The notes beneath the pieces are model-generated. The model was not told the origin of the DNA and did no database searches. It worked only from the letters and a program-made list of their open reading frames with translations. From positions 1 to 5,663 of the forward strand of contig JAITKW010000032.1 in the NCBI GenBank assembly GCA_031278275.1: DNA of 5,663 nucleotides, in the 5' to 3' direction. This document shows positions 1 through 4,708 of the stretch, piece by piece. Source of the DNA: Candidatus Nomurabacteria bacterium. Its GTDB lineage: Bacteria; Patescibacteriota; Saccharimonadia; Saccharimonadales; Saccharimonadaceae. A program made the position numbers and the translations under genes. Within the stretch, counting starts at the first letter, position 1; each line of letters starts with the position of its first letter.

Positions 1-83
1 GCATAACTCGCAAGTGGCAAAACCGCCACCCCGAAACCGGCAACTACTGCCAGCCCTGCAATTAATTTTGATGTTTTTGTCAT
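1..83 (-). CDS. N-terminus of an exported protein (cut by the window edge)
   Basis: Only the first 27 codons and part of the 28th are present, reading leftwards from an ATG at 83. A strong Shine-Dalgarno (GGAAAGGAG, complement of about 89-97) lies five bases upstream, which fixes the start. The peptide is a textbook Sec signal: a short basic N-terminus (MTKTSK), a hydrophobic core of Leu, Ala, Val and Gly from about residue 7 to 22, and an Ala-Ser-Tyr-Ala stretch at 25-28 that would suit signal peptidase I cleavage. The protein is therefore probably secreted or anchored outside the membrane. Nothing of the mature domain is visible, so no function can be given. It diverges from the tRNA gene, and their promoters must share the 60-base gap between them. 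Signal peptides of this style are, from memory, frequent in Saccharibacteria; that is a weak taxonomic hint only. Confidence 0.75.
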   Translation of the reverse strand, partial: MTKTSKLIAGLAVVAGFGVAVLPLASY

Positions 84-106
84 AGTATCTCCTTTCCATG
101 TTGTTT

Positions 107-135
107 TTGTGCATAATCAACAAACGTGATAAAAT
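107..135 (+). promoter_or_regulatory. Candidate promoter of tRNA-Trp
   Basis: A -10-like TAAAAT (130-135) is preceded at 17 bases by TTGTGC (107-112), which keeps the TTG of the -35 consensus. Transcription would begin near 142, about two bases before the mature tRNA. The -35 half is weak, so this rests mainly on the -10 match and position. Confidence 0.4.
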
Positions 136-143
136 ATAAAAGT

Positions 144-219
144 AGGGGTTTAGCTCAGCTGGAAGAGTGTCGGTCTCCAAAACCGAAGGTCGCAGGTTCG
201 AGCCCTGCAACCCCTGCCA
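144..219 (+). tRNA. tRNA-Trp (anticodon CCA)
   Basis: The full cloverleaf can be folded by eye. The acceptor stem AGGGGTT (144-150) pairs with AACCCCT (209-215). The D arm holds GCTC/GAGT. The anticodon stem TCGGT (170-174) pairs with ACCGA (182-186) around the loop CTCCAAA, giving anticodon CCA at 177-179. The T arm GCAGG-TTCGAGC-CCTGC follows. Base 216 is a G discriminator, and the CCA tail is encoded at 217-219. It reads UGG only, which fits TGA serving as a stop codon in this genome. It sits alone, with no other tRNA adjacent. Confidence 0.97.
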
Positions 220-229
220 CGATAGCGAA

Positions 230-266
230 AAGAAAAAGCGGCTGAGGAGCGTCTTTTTCTTGTTTT
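230..266 (+). terminator. Probable terminator after tRNA-Trp
   Basis: AAGAAAAAG (230-238) pairs perfectly with CTTTTTCTT (253-261). Two further C-G pairs can form inside with one bulged T, and the stem is followed by TTTT (263-266). The stem is A/T-rich and therefore weak, but the placement 11 bases after the tRNA and before the next promoter suits an intrinsic terminator. A competing pairing of GGCTGA (240-245) with TCAGCC (273-278) is also possible. Confidence 0.4.
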
Positions 267-282
267 AGATGTTCAGCCATTA

Positions 283-291
283 TGGTATATT
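283..291 (+). promoter_or_regulatory. Extended -10 promoter giving a leaderless mRNA for the YgjP-type gene
   Basis: TGGTATATT matches the extended -10 form TGnTATAAT with one mismatch. The initiation site expected about seven bases downstream coincides with the ATG at 298. No Shine-Dalgarno precedes that ATG, and an in-frame TAA at 295-297 rules out an earlier start. The mRNA therefore probably begins at its own start codon. The same TGnTATATT form recurs before rpmG. Confidence 0.5.
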
Positions 292-297
292 TGATAA

Positions 298-849
298 ATG
301 ACGTTTGTTGATGATGAATTTGGGGAAATAGTGGTGCGGAAGAACGCCTTGAGCAAGGCGGTGCGGTTTTCGGTGGGGGCGAATGGCATTTTGAGGATTT
401 CGGCACCAAAATGGGTTTCGGACAAGTCAATTTTGCGGGCGCTTGACGCTTCGCGTGCGGAAATTGGCTTGCGGCTGGGCATTGCCAAAGAAAGCGAGAT
501 GACGAAACGAAAAAGAGCGGACAAAATTGACTTGCTGAGGGGCAAAGCCAAGCGGTTTTTGCCCGTTCGGTTGCGAGAATTGGCGAAATTGGGCGGTTTT
601 ACGTATGAAAAAGTGCGTTTTTCGCATAGTTCTTCAAGGTGGGGAAGTTGCTCTAATAACGGCACAATCTCCCTTAATATCGCCTTGATGAAATTGCCGC
701 CGGCTTTGATTGATTATGTACTAATTCACGAGCTGGCGCATACCCGCCAAATGAATCATTCGGCGGATTTTTGGCAAGAAGTGGAAAAATACGACCGAAA
801 TTACAAAAAACATCGCAAAATGTTAAAATTACACTCGCCAAATGTTTGA
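298..849 (+). CDS. YgjP-type (SprT-like, M48-related) zinc metallopeptidase
   Basis: This 183-residue protein belongs to the YgjP-like family (formerly DUF45) of predicted cytoplasmic zinc peptidases. The zinc-site motif HELAH is at residues 144-148 with the catalytic Glu145. It is followed by NHS at 153-155, whose His154 is the likely third zinc ligand, and then FW at 158-159. The family signature SRWGSC lies at 113-118, followed by ISLN at 124-127. The N-terminal part (about 10-40) has the beta-rich pattern seen in YgjP relatives, and 60-105 is helical and basic. There is no signal peptide or membrane segment. Family members are short, so the length is normal. The start at 298 is forced by an in-frame stop just upstream and agrees with a leaderless extended -10 promoter. 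A GTG at 331 preceded by GGGGA is a less likely alternative, because it would remove conserved-looking N-terminal residues. In some bacteria YgjP genes neighbour type I restriction genes; nothing like that is seen here. The physiological substrate is unknown. Confidence 0.9.
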   Translation: MTFVDDEFGEIVVRKNALSKAVRFSVGANGILRISAPKWVSDKSILRALDASRAEIGLRLGIAKESEMTKRKRADKIDLLRGKAKRFLPVRLRELAKLGGFTYEKVRFSHSSSRWGSCSNNGTISLNIALMKLPPALIDYVLIHELAHTRQMNHSADFWQEVEKYDRNYKKHRKMLKLHSPNV

Positions 850-870
850 ATTAAGCAAGATATGCAAGGG

Positions 871-913
871 CTTGTTGCACAACTGCCCATGAATGGGGGA
901 GTTGTGCAATAAG
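871..913. other. Long inverted repeat / hairpin between peptidase and ZIP genes
   Basis: CTTGTTGCACAACT (871-884) pairs with AGTTGTGCAATAAG (900-913): 14 pairs, of which 13 are Watson-Crick and one is G-U. CCCA (886-889) can also pair with TGGG (894-897) around a TGAA loop. No T-run follows on the + strand, so it is not a standard intrinsic terminator. It lies 21 bases after the peptidase stop and 44 bases before the ZIP start. Either the 3' end of the peptidase mRNA or a regulatory site for the ZIP gene is possible. The arms contain GTTGCACAAC and GTTGTGCAAT, each nearly self-complementary. Confidence 0.6.
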
Positions 914-957
914 ACCTTTGTGGATGTTTGGTCTTGTAATTCGTTTGGTTTTTTGTT

Positions 958-1824
958 ATGCTTTCAGTTGAGGAAACTGGGGGAATTGTGTCCATTATCA
1001 CGCAGGTTATAATTTGTTCATTGGTGGGCGGCGTGCTGTCGCTTGTGGGCGGGTTATTGCTCGCGATGAACAAACACCACGCTCGCTTGGCGGAATACGC
1101 CACGGCGTTTGCGGCGGGCGCTTTGTTGATAGCGGCGTTTTTGGACTTGTTGCCGGAAGCTTTGGAAGATGAGCCAAACGCCAGTTTGGTTTTGATAAGC
1201 ACGCTGTTTGGTTTGATTGTTTTTTTCATGTTGGAGGGGGCTTTGAAATGGTTTCACAGCCACAAAACCAGCACTCGCCAGTCCTCAAAAGAGGTCGCGC
1301 CGATGGTGCCGATGATTATCATCGGCGATACCATTCATAATTTCATTGACGGCGTGGCGATTGCGTCTGGGTTCTTAATTTCCCCTTTGAGCGGTATAGT
1401 GGTGACATTGGCAGTGACAGCGCACGAAGTGCCACAAGAGATTGGCGACTTTGGCGTGATGTTAAACAGCGGCATGAAACGTAGCAAAGTAATTCTCATC
1501 AACGGCCTAAGCGCCCTCGCGACCACTGTTTCGGCAATCATATTTTATATCATCGGCGAGTCAGTTGAGATTTCTTTTGCGCCACTACTGGGATTAGTGG
1601 CGGGATTTTTCATTTATATTGCGCTCAGCGATATTATCCCAACCATTCATCGCGAAAAATCCAAGTTGGTGGCTTTGAAAAAATCGTTGGTGCTATTGAT
1701 GGGCGCGGTGCTAGTGGGCGTGGCGATTGTCGCCTTGCATGACGTGGCGCACGAACATCATCATCACACGGACGCGGTTTGCGAAGAAGAAGAGCATGAG
1801 CATCATGACATAACGGAAGAATAG
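958..1824 (+). CDS. ZIP-family divalent metal transporter
   Basis: This 288-residue integral membrane protein belongs to the ZIP (SLC39/ZupT) family, which imports Zn2+ and related divalent ions. About eight hydrophobic segments are visible: roughly 11-36, 44-66, 76-96, 116-140, 144-168, 177-199, 206-228 and 242-262. The metal-site helices carry HNFIDG (127-132, with His127, Asn128 and Asp131) and HEVPQEIGD (156-164, with His156, Glu157, Glu161 and Asp164). The second motif is the LIV-1-type HEXPHEXGD signature with Gln in place of the middle His. The TM3-TM4 loop has a small His cluster (H100, H102). The hydrophilic C-terminus (261-284) is rich in His, Glu and Asp with one Cys275, which suits cytoplasmic or surface metal binding. 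The ATG at 958 lacks a Shine-Dalgarno; a -10-like TGTAAT at 935-940 would give an 11-base leader. GTG at 988 is a possible later start that still leaves TM1 intact. The metal imported cannot be decided from sequence. The upstream hairpin is a possible control site. Confidence 0.92.
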   Translation: MLSVEETGGIVSIITQVIICSLVGGVLSLVGGLLLAMNKHHARLAEYATAFAAGALLIAAFLDLLPEALEDEPNASLVLISTLFGLIVFFMLEGALKWFHSHKTSTRQSSKEVAPMVPMIIIGDTIHNFIDGVAIASGFLISPLSGIVVTLAVTAHEVPQEIGDFGVMLNSGMKRSKVILINGLSALATTVSAIIFYIIGESVEISFAPLLGLVAGFFIYIALSDIIPTIHREKSKLVALKKSLVLLMGAVLVGVAIVALHDVAHEHHHHTDAVCEEEEHEHHDITEE

Positions 1825-1826
1825 CG

Positions 1827-1855
1827 TTGCGCAACCACGCAAGATGTGCTATATT
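1827..1855 (+). promoter_or_regulatory. Promoter of rpmG
   Basis: The extended -10 TGCTATATT (TG at 1847-1848, hexamer 1850-1855) is preceded at exactly 17 bases by TTGCGC (1827-1832). Transcription should start near 1862, giving a leader of about 24 bases. That leader holds the Shine-Dalgarno AAGGA (1876-1880), five bases from the ATG. rpmG is thus likely transcribed separately from the ZIP gene. Confidence 0.55.
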
Positions 1856-1885
1856 GAAACGAGTTAGAAATCATCAAGGAATATT

Positions 1886-2095
1886 ATGGCAAAAAAGAGT
1901 AACACAAAGCGCAAGTTGGTTGGTTTGGTCAGCGAGGAGAGTGGCAATCGCACTTATTACACCAAGAAAAACACCATGAACACACCGGATAAGTTGACGT
2001 TGCGCAAATACGATCCCGTGCTGAAAAAACACGTAAAATACGTTGAAACCAAGAAAAATCTGGGGCGCAACGAAGTCAAGAAGAAGAAAAATTAG
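1886..2095 (+). CDS. rpmG: Large-subunit ribosomal protein bL33
   Basis: This 69-residue basic protein is bL33, a component of the 50S subunit near the E site. Diagnostic pieces are NRTYYTKKN (residues 21-29), NTPDKLTLRKYDP (32-44) and the HVKYVETK end of the core (49-56). The core matches the cysteine-free type: the positions that hold zinc-binding CxxC pairs in other L33 proteins are not Cys, so it needs no zinc. bL33 is usually about 50-56 residues. Here a lysine-rich tail of about 13 residues (57-69, ending KKKKN) is added. The start is supported by AAGGA five bases upstream of ATG. The last seven codons and the stop lie in a 40-bp sequence that is repeated 62 bases downstream. The gene converges with the GH57 gene. 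Confidence 0.95.
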   Translation: MAKKSNTKRKLVGLVSEESGNRTYYTKKNTMNTPDKLTLRKYDPVLKKHVKYVETKKNLGRNEVKKKKN

Positions 2096-2110
2096 GTGTC
2101 GCTGCGAAAC
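2071..2110 (+). repeat. 40-bp direct repeat, copy 1 (holds the rpmG 3' end)
   Basis: This copy is identical over all 40 bases to 2133-2172, and the flanking bases differ on both sides. It contains the last seven codons and TAG stop of rpmG (stop 2093-2095) followed by 15 bases that match the GH57 3' end. In this copy the minus-strand GH57 stop triplet TTA is present but not used. Confidence 0.96.
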
Positions 2111-2132
2111 CAACTAATCGAAGCCGATATCT

Positions 2133-2172
2133 CGAAGTCAAGAAGAAGAAAAATTAGGTGTCGCTGCGAAAC
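2133..2172 (+). repeat. 40-bp direct repeat, copy 2 (holds the GH57 3' end)
   Basis: This is the second identical copy, offset by 62 bases and separated from copy 1 by 22 unrelated bases (2111-2132). It encodes the last residues (FRSDT) and the stop of the GH57 protein on the minus strand. Its left part is a duplicate of the rpmG tail, including a TAG at 2155-2157 that no gene uses. On the minus strand the GH57 stop is followed by a T-rich tract (complement of 2139-2155), but there is no stem before it. Confidence 0.96.
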
Positions 2173-3350
2173 TCCACGTCACGCATGGCGTTCATAAAAT
2201 ACAAAAAGGCATCGTACGGCGATTCATAAGCCGAGAAATAAGCGTGAACATCGCCATCGTTCCAATATTTGGTACACATGTAATATAAGTGGTCGGAAGT
2301 TTGCAGGTTGCGCCAATCATCAATCAGTTGCTGATTTTTGGTTGCCAAAACAGCTTTTTCAATTTCGTAAAGATTTTTTGCCGCTTCGTGTTGCATGGAA
2401 TTGCCCAGCCACGCCGACAAATCGCGCTCCGTGTCCGCCCAAGTCACGGTTTCCGGCATAGATATTTCATCAATCGCTTCGTATTGGGCGACAGCATTTG
2501 ACACGGTCAAAAAATTATTTTCTGGATTTTCAAGAAATCGCCCCACAAACTGTTCAAAAAACTGAAAAATCCCCGTATCCGCCCATTGGTGTTCGCCAAA
2601 AGTCTCAAAATCCATAAACAAGTTAATCAGTGGGCCACTCAAGGCAGAATCTTCCATCCAAGCAAGGTATTTCTCCACCGTCAGCGGGAACTCTGCCCAA
2701 TTTTTGTCCGAAAAACGGAAAGCAACGTCATCGCTCAAGCGATAATTCTTGAGTAATAGCTTGATTTTATTGGTGTTAGCGGGGCGATAAATGAAATTGG
2801 GCGAACGACCGCGCAAAACCTTGTCCCAACCCTCCGCCAAAATGCCATCAAAGCCAAAATCCTCCGCCCAAGCTGCCAAATCATCGTTATACGACAACTC
2901 GGTGTTGCGAAAAATGCGACTTTCCACGCCAAATAATTCTTTGATTTTGGCTTGGTGCTGTTTCACTTGTCGCTCAAATTCGGGCTTTGAAAAGAAAAAC
3001 GCCAATGAATGATAATAAGTTTCCGCCACAATTTCCACACGACCGGTCGCAACCAAGCGTTTCAAAGTTTCAACGATGTCCTGCCCCCATTTTTCGGCTT
3101 GTTCCAAGAACGTGCCTGTTATTGACAGCGAAAATTGAAAACTCTGATGTTGGTTTAGCAAATCTTCCAGCAGTTTCAGCATGGGGCGATAAGATTTTTC
3201 GGCGACTTTTTCAAAAATAAGCTGATTGTTGATGCGAGAATGCGGTGTGCCATTGGAAAAATAATCCGAGCGATTGCCAACATCAAAAATGCTGTACTCG
3301 CGCACCCTTGGCGGTTGATGTATGTGGAAATATAATATGCCAGAACGCAT
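2154..3350 (-). CDS. GH57 family glycoside hydrolase, alpha-amylase-like
   Basis: This 398-residue protein is a GH57 retaining enzyme acting on alpha-glucans such as glycogen or maltodextrin. All five conserved regions of the family can be seen: HIHQPPR (9-15), VEIVAETYYHS (105-115), FRNTELSYND (147-156, Glu151 the expected nucleophile), FMDFETFGEH (245-254, Asp247 the expected acid/base) and SDHLYYMCTK (352-361). The last, with MDFETFGEH, points to the alpha-amylase-like branch rather than branching enzyme or amylopullulanase; the exact bond specificity is inferred. No signal peptide is present, so it should be cytoplasmic. The start is the ATG at 3350. It lies one base after the stop of the upstream glycosyltransferase and has AGGAG (complement of 3362-3366) 11 bases ahead, inside that gene, so the two are translationally adjacent. 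The frame is open further upstream to 3416, but that would overlap the neighbour without a ribosome site. The 3' end sits in the second copy of the 40-bp repeat. Confidence 0.95.
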   Translation of the reverse strand: MRSGILYFHIHQPPRVREYSIFDVGNRSDYFSNGTPHSRINNQLIFEKVAEKSYRPMLKLLEDLLNQHQSFQFSLSITGTFLEQAEKWGQDIVETLKRLVATGRVEIVAETYYHSLAFFFSKPEFERQVKQHQAKIKELFGVESRIFRNTELSYNDDLAAWAEDFGFDGILAEGWDKVLRGRSPNFIYRPANTNKIKLLLKNYRLSDDVAFRFSDKNWAEFPLTVEKYLAWMEDSALSGPLINLFMDFETFGEHQWADTGIFQFFEQFVGRFLENPENNFLTVSNAVAQYEAIDEISMPETVTWADTERDLSAWLGNSMQHEAAKNLYEIEKAVLATKNQQLIDDWRNLQTSDHLYYMCTKYWNDGDVHAYFSAYESPYDAFLYFMNAMRDVEFRSDT

Positions 3351-3351
3351 A

Positions 3352-4572
3352 TCAGTAGTTTCTCCTACGTTGCATAGTTTTATTATAAATATCCATAATC
3401 TTTTTTGCAATATCATTCCACGAGATTTTCAAATATTCTTTTGTGACATTTATTTTCATCTCGGTTGTAAGAGCGGTGGAGCCAGAAGTGGCGACCAATA
3501 ATTCAGCCAATCGTTTCTCGTCCCAATAATCATAACGCAGAACGTTAAGCAAAACCTCGCTCACGCCAGATTGCTTGGTCAAAATAACGGCGTTGTCGCT
3601 GCTCGCCGCCTCCAAAGCGGTAATGCCAAAAGGCTCCGAGCGCGAACTCATGACAAATATATCAGATATGGCGTAAATATCGCGAAGTTCTTGACCGCGC
3701 ACAAAGCCCGTAAATGCCACGTTTTTCGCAATACCAAGGTCGGCGGAAAGCTCCAACAACTCATCTCGCAGCTCACCATCGCCGGCAATCAGCAAGATGA
3801 TTTTGGGGTTGAACTTGGTCGCCATGGCGGTTGCCCTGATTAGGTGGCTTAAGCCTTTTTGGACGGTCAACCTAGCGATGGCTGAAACCACCGCCCACCC
3901 CGCTTGTTTTTTCTTTTCCAAAAATTGATAATTGCTGTTTTCAAATTGGTAATCACGGTCTATGGGGTTGGGGCCGTTGTGCGCCACTTCAATTTTGTCG
4001 TCCGGAATGTTGTATTTGGCGACAATGAGGTCTTTAGTCATTTGCGAAACGGCAATGATTTTGTCCGCCAGTAGCAAACCCTCGCGCTCAATTTCGTGAA
4101 TGATTGGATTGCCACCATGCTCAAGGTCGCCTCGGTCAAACTCTGTGGCATGAACGTGAGCAATCAAAGGCACGCCCAGTTTGCGCTTGGCAATCGCACC
4201 CGCCTCCAAAGTCAACCAATCGTGAGAATGAATCACGTCAAAATCCTTGCCCTCAACATGCTTGTCAACGAAATCTCCATAAAATCGTTGAATATCACGC
4301 AAAGACAGGCGCTCCCCCAATTCTTTACCCTCAATTATATCAGATGTGATATTTTTTGAATCGTATGCGGACGCACCAAATCGATGAATGGGGTCAAGGC
4401 TCGTGGCATGGATAATCTCCATAAAATCAACGTCATGTTTGGCGGTATAAGGTAAGACAAAGCTGATATTCGCACCCGCTTTGGCGAGAGATTTCGCCAA
4501 ATGATAGCACGCAACACCCAACCCCCCGCTGTTATGCGGTGGTAATTCCCAACCGAGCATTAAAATTTTCAA
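3352..4572 (-). CDS. GT4 glycosyltransferase, glycogen-synthase-like
   Basis: This 406-residue GT-B-fold enzyme probably transfers glucose from a nucleotide sugar to a growing alpha-glucan. The N-terminal Rossmann half begins KILMLGWELPP with the glycine loop SGGLG (15-19), then DVIHSHDW (112-119) and HVHATEFDR (139-147). The C-terminal half has ARLTVQKG (233-240), AGDGELRD (263-270) and the EX7E motif EPFGITALE (313-321), then SGVSEV (335-340), which together form the sugar-nucleotide site. The start is a TTG at 4572, with a perfect AGGAGG seven bases upstream. An internal ATG at codon 5 would be too far from that site. There is no signal or membrane segment. The stop TGA lies one base before the GH57 start. 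GT4 plus GH57 pairs occur in many bacteria, including Bacteroides glycogen loci, and support a role in storage glucan metabolism. Donor (ADP- or UDP-glucose) and product are not decided by sequence. A mannosyl- or trehalose-type activity cannot be excluded. Confidence 0.93.
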   Translation of the reverse strand: MKILMLGWELPPHNSGGLGVACYHLAKSLAKAGANISFVLPYTAKHDVDFMEIIHATSLDPIHRFGASAYDSKNITSDIIEGKELGERLSLRDIQRFYGDFVDKHVEGKDFDVIHSHDWLTLEAGAIAKRKLGVPLIAHVHATEFDRGDLEHGGNPIIHEIEREGLLLADKIIAVSQMTKDLIVAKYNIPDDKIEVAHNGPNPIDRDYQFENSNYQFLEKKKQAGWAVVSAIARLTVQKGLSHLIRATAMATKFNPKIILLIAGDGELRDELLELSADLGIAKNVAFTGFVRGQELRDIYAISDIFVMSSRSEPFGITALEAASSDNAVILTKQSGVSEVLLNVLRYDYWDEKRLAELLVATSGSTALTTEMKINVTKEYLKISWNDIAKKIMDIYNKTMQRRRNY

Positions 4573-4579
4573 ACCTGTG

Positions 4580-4585
4580 CCTCCT
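4580..4585 (-). promoter_or_regulatory. Shine-Dalgarno fixing the TTG start of the glycosyltransferase
   Basis: The minus strand reads AGGAGG here, the full anti-16S consensus, seven bases from the TTG at 4572. It decides for TTG over the ATG four codons later and over any upstream extension of the open frame. Confidence 0.85.
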
Positions 4586-4606
4586 ATCCAGTCATTGTAC
4601 TGGATA
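4585..4606. promoter_or_regulatory. Putative operator: 8+8 perfect inverted repeat over the -10 box
   Basis: TATCCAGT (4585-4592) and ACTGGATA (4599-4606) are perfect inverted copies separated by six bases. The right arm overlaps the -10 hexamer, and the left arm covers the expected transcription start. One helical turn separates the half-sites, the usual geometry for a dimeric helix-turn-helix repressor. Because half of it lies upstream of the start, it is unlikely to act only as an RNA hairpin. No regulator gene is in the window. Confidence 0.55.
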
Positions 4607-4622
4607 ATTCCGCTTTTGTCTA
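4594..4622 (-). promoter_or_regulatory. Promoter of the GT4-GH57 operon
   Basis: On the minus strand TAGACA (4622-4617, 5/6 to the -35 consensus) and TACAAT (4599-4594, 5/6 to the -10) are separated by exactly 17 bases. Transcription would start near 4587, leaving a leader of about 15 bases made up almost wholly of the ribosome site. It is the best sigma-70-type promoter ahead of a gene in the window. Confidence 0.75.
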
Positions 4623-4639
4623 TATCTTTTTTGAATTGC

Positions 4640-4670
4640 AAAAAAATAGCCTCCCCATATACGGGGAGGC
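4640..4670 (-). terminator. Intrinsic terminator of the coiled-coil gene
   Basis: On the minus strand GCCTCCCC and GGGGAGGC form a perfect 8-bp GC-rich stem (4670-4663 with 4656-4649) around a six-base loop. TA and then seven T residues follow (complement of 4640-4646). It lies 38 bases after the stop of the 4709-5281 gene and just upstream of the GT4-GH57 promoter, insulating the two units. Confidence 0.92.
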
Positions 4671-4708
4671 AGGCCACCAAATCCGAACAATCGCCAAGCA
4701 CCGACCGG

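Noticed and set aside
155..430. Minus-strand 91-codon frame across the tRNA and the peptidase start
   Set aside because: Its end reads GLEPATFGFGDR, the well-known spurious translation of the antisense strand of a tRNA. It also overlaps two real features and has no ribosome site.
801..1229. Minus-strand 142-codon frame opposite the ZIP gene
   Set aside because: It is a shadow of a clear membrane-transporter gene on the + strand, with a composition rich in Asn, Thr and Lys and no recognisable domain.
1826..1835. GTTGCGCAAC palindrome as an independent operator
   Set aside because: It contains the TTGCGC that sits exactly 17 bases from the rpmG -10 box, so a -35 role explains it. It is kept only as a side note to the hairpin finding.
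2096..2153. Attachment-site or mobile-element reading of the 40-bp direct repeats
   Set aside because: Only 22 bases lie between the copies, with no integrase, transposase or terminal inverted repeats. The repeat content is simply the 3' ends of the two flanking genes.
3351..3416. Extension of the GH57 frame to an ATG at 3416
   Set aside because: It overlaps the end of the glycosyltransferase, adds 22 residues before the conserved family N-terminus, and has no ribosome site. The ATG at 3350 begins right at the usual GH57 start.
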